Assembly (NCBI GenBank): GCA_002682825.1
Contig: NOKP01000006.1
Coordinates: forward strand, 124,001 to 188,000
Direction: 5' to 3'
DNA from: Neonectria sp. B-13
Taxonomy: Eukaryota; Ascomycota; Sordariomycetes; Hypocreales; Nectriaceae
Length of the DNA stretch: 64,000 bases
Every line of letters begins with the position of its first letter. Position 1 is the stretch's first letter. The notes under the pieces are model-generated. The model saw only the letters and a list, made by a program, of their open reading frames with translations, was not told the DNA's origin and did no database searches. A program made the position numbers and the translations under genes. This document shows positions 1-11,731 of this stretch, piece after piece.

Positions 1-274
1 GCTCAGTGTCGATTATTCCCGAATCACCATCTTCATGACAAGGGGTGATAAAAGTGTCCCTAGAAGAGATTTCATCGGGTCCAAACTCCCCAGTATTGGT
101 CAACAAACTGTCCTCTGGCTCCATCGGCACATTCTCCACCACACGCTCAACTATTCGAGATAACTCTGCTTGATTCGCTTTTTGTCGCTGCCGGAACCTC
201 TGGGTACGTTCCGCTTGCAGGCGACGTTGACGTTGCGCAATGGGGTCGTGTTCGTCAATAAATCGGAAATTCAT
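1..274 (-). CDS. N-terminus of an unidentified protein, cut by the window edge
   Basis: An open frame starts at an ATG (274-272, minus strand) and stays open for 91 codons to the left edge. The N-terminal part is strongly basic and Gln/Arg-rich (MNFRFIDEHDPIAQRQRRLQ, then RTQRFRQRQKANQ), followed by an acidic stretch with many Asp and Glu. Base composition is normal, unlike the AT-rich DNA beginning near 640. A basic N-terminus of this style occurs in some fungal Helitron helicase proteins and in bZIP-like proteins, but nothing diagnostic is visible. The product is therefore unknown; a mobile-element protein is the leading guess because of the repeat-rich flank. Confidence 0.4.
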   Translation of the reverse strand, partial: MNFRFIDEHDPIAQRQRRLQAERTQRFRQRQKANQAELSRIVERVVENVPMEPEDSLLTNTGEFGPDEISSRDTFITPCHEDGDSGIIDTE

Positions 275-558
275 TGTTGCTTTAGAGCAAGTTTCTCCTG
301 GCTTCTCCTGAAGCAATTTAGGCCTTGAAGTTTCCGACAAGTGATCGGCTGAAATCGGTCTAGCGAGCGGGACTGATGTGCGTTACGGCACGGGCAAATT
401 GATGATGATGATGGGGTCAAACAGGTGATATCAGTTGATCATCGTAACCGCCGTATTTTGGACTGTTGTTCTGATCCCCTTTTTTCGGCTTGATCCGGCT
501 ACCTTGTCCTTAGTCCTCCCGGCGGCCAGGGAGGTGGGCCTTTGCTCACCCGACTAGG

Positions 559-613
559 AAATTGTAACGCTCGCACTAAAATCTACTAGCACAGAATAGA
601 AAATTGTAACGCT
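559..613. repeat. 13-bp direct repeat at edge of normal-GC DNA
   Basis: AAATTGTAACGCT occurs at 559-571 and again at 601-613, with 29 bp between copies. It lies upstream of the left-edge gene and just before the change to AT-rich sequence, so it may be part of an element terminus or promoter. Confidence 0.5.
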
Positions 614-3600
614 TCACCGTGCTGGTCGTTTACGTCGCCGACTTGCATAGTAAACTGCAAGAACAATATAAATCGGATGATAATAAATCTTCGTATCTGT
701 ATTCAATATGTTCCTAAATACCTAATGAACTGATAAAATATGGAAATTTCTAGTTGTAGTGCTGAAAACCTAAGCTGCATTTGCCTCCTAGAATCACTAC
801 AACTCGTGGACTTCATCTGGATAGTGCGAGAAAAAGGTAACTTTATTCCTTACGCTTTAACAATCCAATACTCATTTATTTCTCTTTAGAGAACCTTATC
901 TGGTTCTCTAAGCACTTAGATGAATTAGCTAGTCACTCATCGTATATAAGGGTAATTTTATATATAACTAGAGAGTTAATTGCTAACTCTACTCTTAACT
1001 ATTCTTCTACTAGTATTAGTATACTACTTCTCATAGGCTTAAGAGACTTCCTCTCTTAAATAAGTTAGAGTAAACTAGCTAAATTACTATATTATCTTAA
1101 ATTAAGTATTTAATAAGATAGTCTAAGAGAAAAAGAATATAACTATTTCTAGGATAAGATATATATATTAAAAGACTTAGAAAGTCATTTTAACATTAGG
1201 TATAAGTGATTATATGTTTATTAAGTTATTTATGAAATAGTAGAATTAGTTAGGATTAACTAACATCTGATTGTTACTGCTTATAGTCCTAAGTTGCTAA
1301 TAGTTAATGTAATAAATACTATAAGAGCCTATATCTGCTCTAATAGACTAAGTATAAAAGTATATTATAAGAGCTTTAACCTTTAAGTACTAGGAATAGT
1401 AAGAAATATTTAGTCTTTAATATTATTTTTAAGCTACTACAAATTAGTAAGATATACAGTAAAATGACTTAAGGGAGTATAAAAGTAATTATTATTGAGT
1501 AAGTCGTATTAGCTATAACTATCTCATTTTAATAGATCAGTCTTTATATTATGTATTATCCCTTTCTAAAGACCCTTCTTTGCTTAAGTAATTCTTAAGT
1601 TTGGTCTTATAGTACTAATTAACTAGGAGATAAAACTAAAGTTCATTAAAGTCCATTTCTATTCCTAGAAATAAGCTACTACTACTTTCAACTTAGTAGT
1701 AGCCAAGCTAGGACTAAGGGACTTAGAGCTTAAGTTAAGCTGCCTACCTAAGCTCTATTTAGGGATTTCAAAGCTCTATTAGGGATACTAAACTTAATCT
1801 ATCTCTTATTTTAGGCTATAGTATATCTCTATAAGACACTCTATTGTTTGGATACTAAGTATAAAATGGGCAAAGCTTAGGCATTTATGTATGTATGCCC
1901 TGCTTAACAATAGTAGAGGGACCTATAGAGCTCAAAGGTAAACGCCCAGCGCTCTTCAGATAAGAGAGCAGTGTTTATATTAAATTCAGTCTTAAATAGA
2001 TTAACCTCCCTCTTATAATGGACACTTAGTTGGTAATTCTTAGTCCTACTTTCAGTAAGATATATATCTATTGACTGTATCTTATGTTTAGGAGCTAAAT
2101 AAGCTATAGCTAATCTTATTGCTTTATTTTCAAGACTAAGCTACTACTAAGGTAAAGGAGCAAGTAAGCTAGAAACATAAAACTAGCTTAGACTCTTATC
2201 TATACTCTGCTAAATATATAAGCTATTGCTAAAAAGAAAAAACACTTAGATAGTAGCTATTAGCTAATTATTATAATTCTTATCTATATTCTTTTCTAGT
2301 CTATAGTAAACTATAGTGCTTTGATTATTTGTACTAAATGGGATACTATGCTTAATATGAGTGATAATATTCTAATACAGTTAGTATAAATTCCAATAGT
2401 ATAATACTAAGCATTTCTATGTATAAGATTATAGATAAATAGCCTTCTAAATATGATTATATTAAGTTGATCTTTATTTATAAGTTCTTTAGCTTCTTTT
2501 ACTATATAGTCTTAATTAGTTATAAGAATTAAAGGGCTTCTAGGAAACTTAATAAGTTTACTAAAATTAAGAATAGGATTATAGCCTAAGGGAATAGGAT
2601 AGCCTTTAGGTTAGGTAAAAAGGCCTATAGTACCCTTATAGAGACTAATGTTATAATAAGCAATATTAATAATTTCAATCTTTTGCTTAATAAGCTTATA
2701 GATTAAGTAAATATATACTTCCTTTATCTTATTAAATTAAATTAAACTATTATTAAGAAAGTCTATAGGGTTAAGCTTTATACAAATGAATTCTAGCCTA
2801 TTAAAAATATTTATAATAGTATTTACTACCTCTAGTATAAAGTAGTATCTATTCTCAATAGATCTATTATACTTATCTATTTATTTATTTACCTAACTAT
2901 TTACTATATTAATAAAAAGTAATAGTATATATAAGAATACTTACCTATTTAAGAATTAATAGAGCAAGTAACCTCTATAATCAAAATAATAATTAGTTTT
3001 CTAGTAAGTATTTAGAAAGAAGGATTTATACCCTTAAGCTAGTAGCTTTACACTATTAAAACCAGCACTCTTAGCCAGCTAATAGGCATAATAATAAGTC
3101 CTAATAACCTTATTAATATTATTAATAGCCTTTACATTGGCTATATATCCCTATAATAAACCAAATTTTAGTTAGCTGCTTAATGCTATAGTAGTAATTC
3201 TAGGGTAATACATATAGGTTGTTTAAGCAAATTATAATACTTATCATTATTAGCCTAGATAGTAGATAAGGCTAGAATATACTTATCATATTCTTTTATA
3301 ATAAGCATTTAATCATACTAATAATAGTCTATATACTAGGCTTAGAAGAAAATTTTACCCTTAGCCTTATAAACAGTATTAGTTACTCTATACTAAGCAT
3401 TAGTATAATCTTAGGTAATTATAAACAGTATATATTTCTAGTCTAAGCTAGCTTAGTCTATTAAGATACTTTTATTCACTAGAAGGCTAGTACTATACTT
3501 AGCTTAGTCTATATAGTATTTAACCTATACTAAGCCCGGCTTATTATTATTAAAACAGCAGTTATAAGTCATAGAACCTATAATAATATAGTTCCTTAGA

Positions 3601-5950
3601 AGGACTTTCTTACTAATAATAATAGGCTCTAGAAGGCTAGATATAGTAGTAATATATAAGGTAAATTATAAAGAATAAGAGGTATATTAATACTGAGTTA
3701 GGAATATAGAAAAGTATATAAGGGGGTAAGAAAGTCAGTTAATATAAGGAGTCTTTTATTTAAGTTAGTTATAGTAGCCTAATTAGTATAATTATATCCC
3801 AAGCTTACTAATTATAAAACCAGTGCTATTATAAGCAGTTAGGCTTAGGTTTCTTAGTATAAGAGTAATTAGTTCAGTAGAGCTATATCCTTTAGTATTC
3901 TATTAAGCTAGTAAATTATATATAGGCATTTCTAATACCTATAGAGCTATAGCTATACCTTGTATAGCTTATAGCCAATAAAAGCTTTACTATTCTAATG
4001 CTTACTTACTTATCTACTATTAGAATCCTACTTTAAAGAGTAATATTTTCATTCTACCTCAATCTACCTTTCTTTCTCCTTCTATATTATTCCCAACTGA
4101 TTTTAAATTAAGCTCTCTTCTATCTTTTAAGTTCTCTTTATAGAAATAAAGGTACTAAGATTATATCCTTAGTATTATAGGTCTAAGTGCAAATGCACTC
4201 AATTAGGCCCTAGTAAGCCCTATGACTTATATAAGTAGAAATGCTTATAGTATAGTTCTAACTTAAGAAGATAACTCTTAGGCTATAAGTTGGATAAAAA
4301 TGACCTAGAAAATAAGATAGACTCTATTTTACTCTTTAAAAGCAGTAAGAAGAATATACCCTTACTCTTAGGTCTATCCTAGGGGATAGCTATAGAGTTT
4401 GTTAAGTACTACCTTAGAGAAGTCTATAGTTGACCTTATTGCATCTTTCATTCAAGGATAATATAGGCCCAGCTAAAGAATAATAGTATTAGAAATGATT
4501 TACTATATGCCTTCTATATTATTAGGTCTAAGTTTTCTCTGCTTTCTAATAAATAAGTACTAAAAGCTTATTTAACTATAAAGGTAAAGCGATTAGTTTA
4601 GGTATACCTTAAAAATACTTACATTAAGAACCTTTAGGCCTATGTTTTACTAGCTCTTCTAAGTACTAACAATTACTAGACTTCTTCTATAGTACTCTTT
4701 ACTTATATATATCCTACTTACCTATTTAGACTAGTTATAGTATTAAGGCATTTATTGATTAAGAGGGATAGGTATTACTATTAGTATGTTTAAGGTTATA
4801 TATTTTAACCCTTAGTTAGAGAATAACTCTATTATTATTCATAAGACCTTATTAAGGATCCAGTGGTTACTATATATAATAGATTATTAGTATTTCTTAG
4901 GGTTTAGCTTATCTTATTATATGGATTATATTAATATTTCTTCTTAGCTATTTATAAATAACTCTACCTTTGATTTACTTATATATAACTAAATCATACT
5001 TAATACCTTCTATAAGCCTAATATTTTTGCTTATATAGTAATATTAGTTTACTAATTTGGTCTAATTTAGGATATTAATTAGATTATTACTAAAAGTAGT
5101 ATGGATATTATTAAACTAGAACAGTAAGTAGAATACACTAGATAGCAATTAGAGTTATAAAAGGAAATACTTCTTACTAATATATAGATAATAGTGCAAA
5201 ACCTATATAGTTAATAGTAAGATAGTTAAAGTAAGCCTTTTATCACCCTCTACCTTATATATTACTATTTTTTAATACTCTTATACTTTTATTTTCTAGA
5301 GAAAGAGCAGTCTATATTCTCTATATTAGGCATTTATATATCTTATTGCAAATCTTATACTATATCTTTTAGCAGTCTACTTTATTTCTTCTAGTAGATA
5401 AAAGAATATAAGCTAAATTACCTAATTATTGTACAAATGATAATAGTCTCTTTATTAGTCCTAGTATATACCCTTCTATTTAGCGACCTCTAAGAGCTTT
5501 AGAAAGCTTACTAAGATCTTAATATAAACTTTAAGGGCCTTCTAAAGCTTTAAAAATACTAGCTACTTATAAAGGCTATAATAGGATAAGATATTACTAT
5601 CTAATGCACTAAGACTAATATACTATAGATTGATTAGCTAATTATATTTCAAAAGACTTACCTTCTATTAATAGAATCTTAAAGGCTAGATAGATAGATA
5701 GTTAGATTTCTATTAGAATACTTTCTTAGCCTTTAATAAAGGGATATATTTATTTTTATTTAAATATAATAGTCCTTAGTAGTATATACCTAGAGAAGAG
5801 GCTAAAGGTTAAATAGTATAAAAGAAAACAGAAAAAACAATAGTATAATAGGCTTAATACTTAAGCCTAAGGCAATAATAACTCAAGGAGATAAAAGTTT
5901 CTACTATAAAGTTAAGGTGTAAGTTTTGCTGCCCTAATTAGCTGGAAAAG

Positions 5951-6030
5951 CTAGATCTTAGAAAAGTTAGATCTTAGAAAAGCTAGATCTTAGAAAAGCT
6001 AGATCTTAGAAAAGCTAAACCTTAGAAAAG
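5951..6030 (+). repeat. 16-bp tandem repeat, about five copies
   Basis: The unit CTAGATCTTAGAAAAG repeats about five times, with single C/T changes in some copies (GTTAGATC in one, CTAAACC in the last). It lies inside the RIP-degraded block and may be a remnant of a repetitive coding segment of the original transposon. Confidence 0.7.
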
Positions 6031-6649
6031 GCTAAAACCCCTTAGGATAAAAGCCTAGCCTTTACACTTTCTAGGTTACTTACCTCTTTGCATTCTATCC
6101 AACCTTCTAAATAATACAATAATTATACTACTGATTATATAAGATAACTACTGTCCAAATCGCACTACAGCTTAGTAAGCCCTTACTAAGCTATATATAT
6201 AGGCTCTTATATAATCTATATATTAAATTAAAAGAACATTTAAGCCTTATTTCTATGCTATAAATTATAGCTTAAAAGTCTAGCCTAGGGCATATAAAAT
6301 AGCCTATAATTAACCACTTTAGACCTAAAGAGTTAGTCCAATTAGTAGTCTTTAGCTATAATATCCTACTATAAGAGGAAATAAAGCTTAATATAGTAAC
6401 TGCCTAGTGGATTATAATAGAATAGCTCTTTCTAAAGAGGCTAGCTTTAAAGCTAGAAAGGAATAGTAATATTACTACTATAGAGAAAGAGTTCCTTAAG
6501 AAGCTATATAATCCTATTTATGTCTTATGGATTATACAGTTGATAGATAATATCATTCTAACCAACCTATAGCTAAAGGAGTAATGCATTAGAAACTGAG
6601 GGAATCCTACTATAGTTATCTTTAATATTGGCTATGAAGTATGAAGGGA

Positions 6650-6815
6650 TTTAGTAGAGGGAGTTGGAAGCTGGAGGGAGCAAAAGTCAATAATTAGGTT
6701 CAAAATCCAAAGATCTATTCCCTTATTAAGCTTAAGCAAAGGAAACACATGATTTAGCGCAATTGCGGATAAGCAGAAACAGTGGTTCAAACAGTAGTTT
6801 TAATAGTGATATTTA
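6650..6815 (+). repeat. Dispersed repeat, copy 1 of 3 (LTR-like)
   Basis: Shares the ordered blocks AAAATCCAAAGATCT, AAGCAAAGGAAACACAT and GATAAGCAGAAACAGT with copies at about 11510-11678 and 53630-53760. Intermediate RIP damage. Read on the other strand, the end near 6815 in the least damaged copy begins TGTTGAAACT, which would fit the TG start of an LTR. The repeat may therefore be a solo LTR or LTR fragment; this identification is tentative. Confidence 0.65.
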
Positions 6816-8089
6816 TTTTTATATTAAGTGTAAATGTATAATTAAAGAATATATTATCTAAAGTTAAACAATTAATAGTACTAAGCTAATATACTAACTT
6901 TCTATTAGTTCAATTAGACTAAAGTATTACTAAGTATAAGACTGATTTAGCTTCCTATAGTTAATTGTTTTCTAAGTAGCTTTTAACTTCTATTTCTTAA
7001 TAATTATATATTAAAAATTTTCTTATAAACTATTGATTTAAATATATAAATAGATAGTACTTATTAGATAATAAGGTTAAGATGTTTTAAATAATTACTA
7101 AAGAAGGATTCAATTAGTACAATAAAAAGCTAGTATATTAATTGATTATAATATAATTTTAAGTACTTCTTAGGCATAACTGTAAAATAGTCCTAAATAC
7201 TGTATGTTTCTATATGAAAGTAAATCAGGTACTATCCATAGGCATTTCTTAAGGTATTTTAGTATTAATACTATCTTTAGCTTACTTAAAAGTGTTCTTT
7301 TTTGCCTTTTATATAGTACTAAGATTTAAAGCTTGCCTTTAATAAAGTAATCTTTAATAGCCTAGATAGTATAGTTTAAAGTATGCTTTATAATACTATA
7401 CTGTATTCTATTAGTTAAATCCTATAAAGAACTAAGTTATTTAATTTTTACTAGTGCTTTTATAGATTAAGAGTAAGACTAATGATTTTAGTAGTAACTA
7501 GATAGTTTTTATTACTAAAGACTAGATTTAAGAGTATAGCTTTAATATAGAATCTAAGATCCTACTTTCTAGGTATATACTATTAACCCTTTAGTAGTAT
7601 AAGCTCCTATAGAATCAATATAAGTTTATTCTTAAGCTCTTAGAAGATATTAGATAGCTTATAAGATTAACTCTTTATAAGACTTTAGAAAGTCTAGACT
7701 ATAAGATTCCTAGTCTAGTGCATTAAAATCTAGGGTATAGCTCTTATAAGATTAATATAAATATTTATATATTAAAGGAAGAGAGAGGAACTTATTATAG
7801 TAAGTTTAACCAGGTAAAGGTAATATTAGCATTCAGTCTTAAGGTAGCTAGAGTATTAACTTAAAGAGTACTATTGAACTATAGAGGTTATAAGCTCTTA
7901 TATGTTTATCTCTAAGCTCCTTCTTGCTTATATAGGTGACTAGAGCATTCAGGAACTAGACTAAGTAGTGCAGAGAATAATACAATAGTATCAACTCTAT
8001 TAGCACTGCTAAGCAAAAAGAGATCCTAAATAATATTACTTAAGCCTAAATCTAAGAGTAAAATAAAATAAATATTAATCTTTTAGTAT

Positions 8090-9200
8090 AGTATGGCTTT
8101 GATGAGGTAGTGACATTTGAGAGATTCCTTTTCAGGAGTATTACTGTGCCTTAGTAAGGAGGCTTCTAGCTAACTCTCCATCTGCTGCCCATTAGCTGCA
8201 TCGATTAGGAGCTGACTGACAGCAGCTCTAAGACTATCAACGATTCTGTCTTACGTGCAAACATGCTGGCCCGACTGTCATTGGCTCCACCGCCGTGCGA
8301 CTTCCAACGGGTTAATAAGCAGCAGCTGAATCGAGGCCAGAAATGCGATTTCCGCTATTTTCATCAATATTATCATTTTCTACTAGTTCGGGGCTTTCCA
8401 GCGAGCCCGCTTACAGCCCTAGTCTTCAATAAACGAAGATGTCATACCGCCTGAAATGCCGTGAACGAAAAATAGCTGATTCCACAGCTTGAGGGTCAGG
8501 AATGTGGGTGGACCACATTAATGTGCTGGACCAGGTTTTTGTGACCAACCTCGGAGAGGTTGGCATACTTGCAAGGCCCACAATGCCAACGGGTTGATGT
8601 GAAACCGAAGCCGAAACTACGCGTAAGTGCTAACCTGAGTTCGAACCCCAAGCCACGGTTCAATTAGATCCACCCCAAACAAGCACCAAGATTTAGCCCG
8701 AGCCTCGGCTGAAAGATCGAATACAATTGTTAGTGGTTCTGTGAACAGAGATAATGTTATACTCTCTTGGTAAAAAAAAATGACTACGGCTGACAGGGCC
8801 ATGTCCTTGTGATTAAGTCAGGGTGAGCCTTCAATGTAACCAGTGAGATACAAGCAATCAATGCAATGTAAATTATAGCACAAGCTATGATAGTGTATCT
8901 ATAGAGTAACAATATTTAGTGGCTTATGTTAGCTCGATTATGTAATTCTTCCAATTAACCGACTCTAAGGATAAGGTATAAGATCTCAATACCAGCACCT
9001 TCTCAGACCATCTTTACTTTCCCCATACCTATAAACACAAAATTATTAACCCATTCAAATTCTACAGATCGACTTAAGATTCTTAGAGTTATATATAAGT
9101 ATTCTTCCTCAAAATCAAAGCTTGCTCTAGGGGTGCTACCAAACACTTCGTTTGTCTTTAAGGTAAGTTTGAATTTACCTAGATAATGCATATCTAGATT
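8090..9200. other. Normal-GC island between AT-rich blocks, no supported gene
   Basis: Base composition returns to normal between two RIP blocks. Short open frames (for example 8263-8454 plus, 8617-8802 and 9003-9227 minus) show no recognisable motif, no splice extension and no codon pattern I trust. Nothing functional is supported. Confidence 0.5.
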
Positions 9201-9570
9201 GATACCCTTCAGGCCAACCAAGCTCATTCTTACATCTATAGTTACAGTAGTTTGATTCTAGCCTAGAACCATCCAGTTAGAAATTGATATAATCTCAAAC
9301 CTGGTTTTCCTATCAATTGTCTTAATGTATCTACTTTTCCCTAAAGTCCAATAAGTATTAAAGTATTCAGTAGAGGTTAACTAGATAGATTAAGTAAACC
9401 ATTTATAACTATAAGGTTAGAAAATTCATTGCTAGGTCTTATTCCAGTTGGGAGAGATATTAATACATTGACATTAAAGATAGGAGTTAACTCAAGGGAA
9501 GCTATAATAATAGACTAAAGTGAGTAGTTGAGAAATTATGTTCAATGATGATTAGTTCAGACTAATGTAC

Positions 9571-11418
9571 ATAATAAGCATGTATTACATCCAAGTATAT
9601 ATTACACTTTTCCTTACCCTTTAAAATTAAAACTTTAATAAAACTATAATAATACATTCAATCAATTAAACTAATTATTATACTCTTCTCTAAAGGTTTT
9701 AATTATAACCTAATAGGTCCTTATATTATGACTAGTCTTTCTATAAGTTCTATAGTACCTTTCCCTTAGTAGTACTAACCTTTCTTAACTATTACTTCTT
9801 AATAATTTAGCTACTATCTATACATTAATATCCTTCTAATCTATCTTATTCTTTTCTTTATCTAGAGTTATTTTCCTTTCTTTATATAGGTAGGTTCTTT
9901 TTGCTTTATACTGTTTACTAAGAGTCTTATTTGCTTATTAAAGGATCTAGACCTTAGACTTTAATAATACTATTTAATACATTATTGCCTTTATTCCTTT
10001 AGTAAATAACTTAAGTACCTTAAGAATTAATACTAAAGAGCTACTTTAATGCTTTCTTACTTATCTTTTAAGGTATTTAAACTATAAGCTAGCCTTAAGT
10101 ACTATCTTTAGGGTCTTTAAGACCTAAGGGTTAGAGAAGTTAACCTTCTCTATAGCTAGTGTTAAAGTCTATAGCTATATATTAAGCTTTTTAATAATAT
10201 TTTCTAAGTCTAAAGGAATAAGCCTAGCCCCTTAAAAACCTTCTTTAATATTGCTCTTTATTATAATAGCTTTATAGATAGTATTAAAGGCTAGGAAGAA
10301 CTTAGTCTTTAAAATATAGATTATAGAATATTTAATTAATTGTTTAATTGATTGATTATAGGCCTTTTTGAGTGGCCTAAAGTATTTAATATTAAGAGGC
10401 TAAAGTAAATAAGATAAATAAGGTAGTATATAGAGTATAATAATATAGTTCTCTTTATAATATTTCTTAAAGTTAACTAAGTAATAACTTTTATGCTTAT
10501 TAAGGATTAGAAGATAATAGTAATTGGTTGATTGATTCTTTATATACTAATTAAAGTGCTTAAGCTACTTAAGATCTATTTTATTATTAGTCTAGCTATT
10601 TTGAGTTATTATAATAGTCTAATTACCTAAGAGGTTACTTTCCTAGTATTAGCTAGTAAGGTAATATTAGCTTATAACTATAATGAATAGCTAGATTGCT
10701 TAACCTTTTATATTAATTGCTTAAATAATTATAACTTATTCCTAGTTTCTAGGCTAGACTGATTTTAGGTTTTTATGCCTATTTATACTTATAATAATCA
10801 TTCTACTTATAATTATACTTATTATAAAGCCAGTCTTATTAAAGTTATAAATATTAGTTAAATTAATACTATATTTTATAATTATATTCTTTATAAGCTA
10901 GAACTAATTGCAAATAATAGTTAGATTTTTATATTTAGCCCTTTAATAGTTATATTTATAAAAAAAATACATCTTAAGCTCTAGTTATTGCCTAATAAAG
11001 TTAGAAGCTTAATACTTACTAATAGATAATATATTATAGTTAGTAAATAGTTAATTAGTTATTTCTTTAATACTATATAGTTATAGGGGAAATCCTTATA
11101 AATCTAGATTAAGAATGAATTGAATAATGATCTTTTCCTCTAGATTGAATAGTTAATGTGATTTTGGGATCCAATTGCATTAAGATTGGATATCATTCTG
11201 CCAGTAATGTAGCCTGTGTTTACTAATCTCATAGATGCCTATAGTGTGTTGGATGCTTAGTTTTGGGTTATTTTGAAGGGCTTGAAGAGCTAGAAGGGTC
11301 TTTTGCTTAGTATTTGATTGTAATATATTGAGTTATTGAGGTTTACTTGATTGAATGAGAAGTTAGGTGTAGGGGGGAAAAGTGTAATGTATACTTGGAT
11401 GTGATGTATACTTATTAT
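9571..11418 (-). mobile_element. RIP-inactivated Fot1/Pot2-like (pogo) DNA transposon
   Basis: Terminal inverted repeats of about 43-47 bp: the left end (9571-9613) begins ATAATAAGCATGTATTACAT, and the complement of the right end (11376-11418) begins ATAATAAGTATACATCACAT. They then share CATCCAAGTATA and ATTACACTTTTCC. Differences between the ends are nearly all C/T or G/A transitions. Inside, a minus-strand reading near 10.35-10.5 kb retains the DDE transposase pattern LLILNKHKS, then NFKKYYKENYII, then FRPLKKAY, with a stop between. This matches the LLILDGH..SH / LQPLDVG.F.PLK region of Fot1/Pot2 transposases. The 1.85 kb length fits that family. RIP has destroyed the coding capacity. Confidence 0.85.
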
Positions 11419-11509
11419 ATATGTTAATCTATAATTAAAGAAGTAATAATTATATTAAAAACTAAAAACATTTAATTATTACTAATATTAACTATAAAGC
11501 TATATAAAG

Positions 11510-11678
11510 GTATTTAGTAGAAAGAGTTTAAAGAGGGAAAAAATATTAATAATTAGATTTTAAATCCAAAGATATATCTCTCTATTAAGCTTAAATAAAG
11601 AAAACATATTATTATTCAATAGAATTATAAATAAGCAGAAATAATAGTTTAAATAATAGTTTTAATAGTACTTCTATT
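11510..11678 (+). repeat. Dispersed repeat, copy 2 of 3 (most degraded)
   Basis: Same block order as the copies at 6650 and 53630, but C to T and G to A changes are far more frequent: AAGCAAAGGAAACACAT has become AAATAAAGAAAACATAT, and GCAGAAACAGTAG has become GCAGAAATAATAG. It lies between the dead Fot1-like element and the first intact gene. Confidence 0.7.
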
Positions 11679-11731
11679 TAATGTGTTTATACTATAAGTA
11701 TTAAAAAATCATAGTTTTTAATGAACTAAGA

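Larger units (their letters stand above)
640..8090. repeat. RIP-degraded AT-rich repeat block
   Basis: About 7.4 kb of very AT-rich, TpA-dense DNA with no open frame of 60 codons in any phase. In places a protein-like reading survives with many in-frame TAA/TAG, for example on the minus strand around 2.3-3.0 kb. That is what repeat-induced point mutation (CpA to TpA) does to multicopy transposons in Pezizomycotina. I could not assign the original element family. No functional gene is supported here. Confidence 0.8.

Noticed and set aside
8263..8454. 63-codon open frame in the GC island
   Set aside because: No motif, no plausible splicing and no codon pattern; a chance frame.
8630..8700. tRNA-like B-box (GTTCGAAC) on the minus strand
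   Set aside because: No cloverleaf can be drawn: acceptor and anticodon stems are missing.
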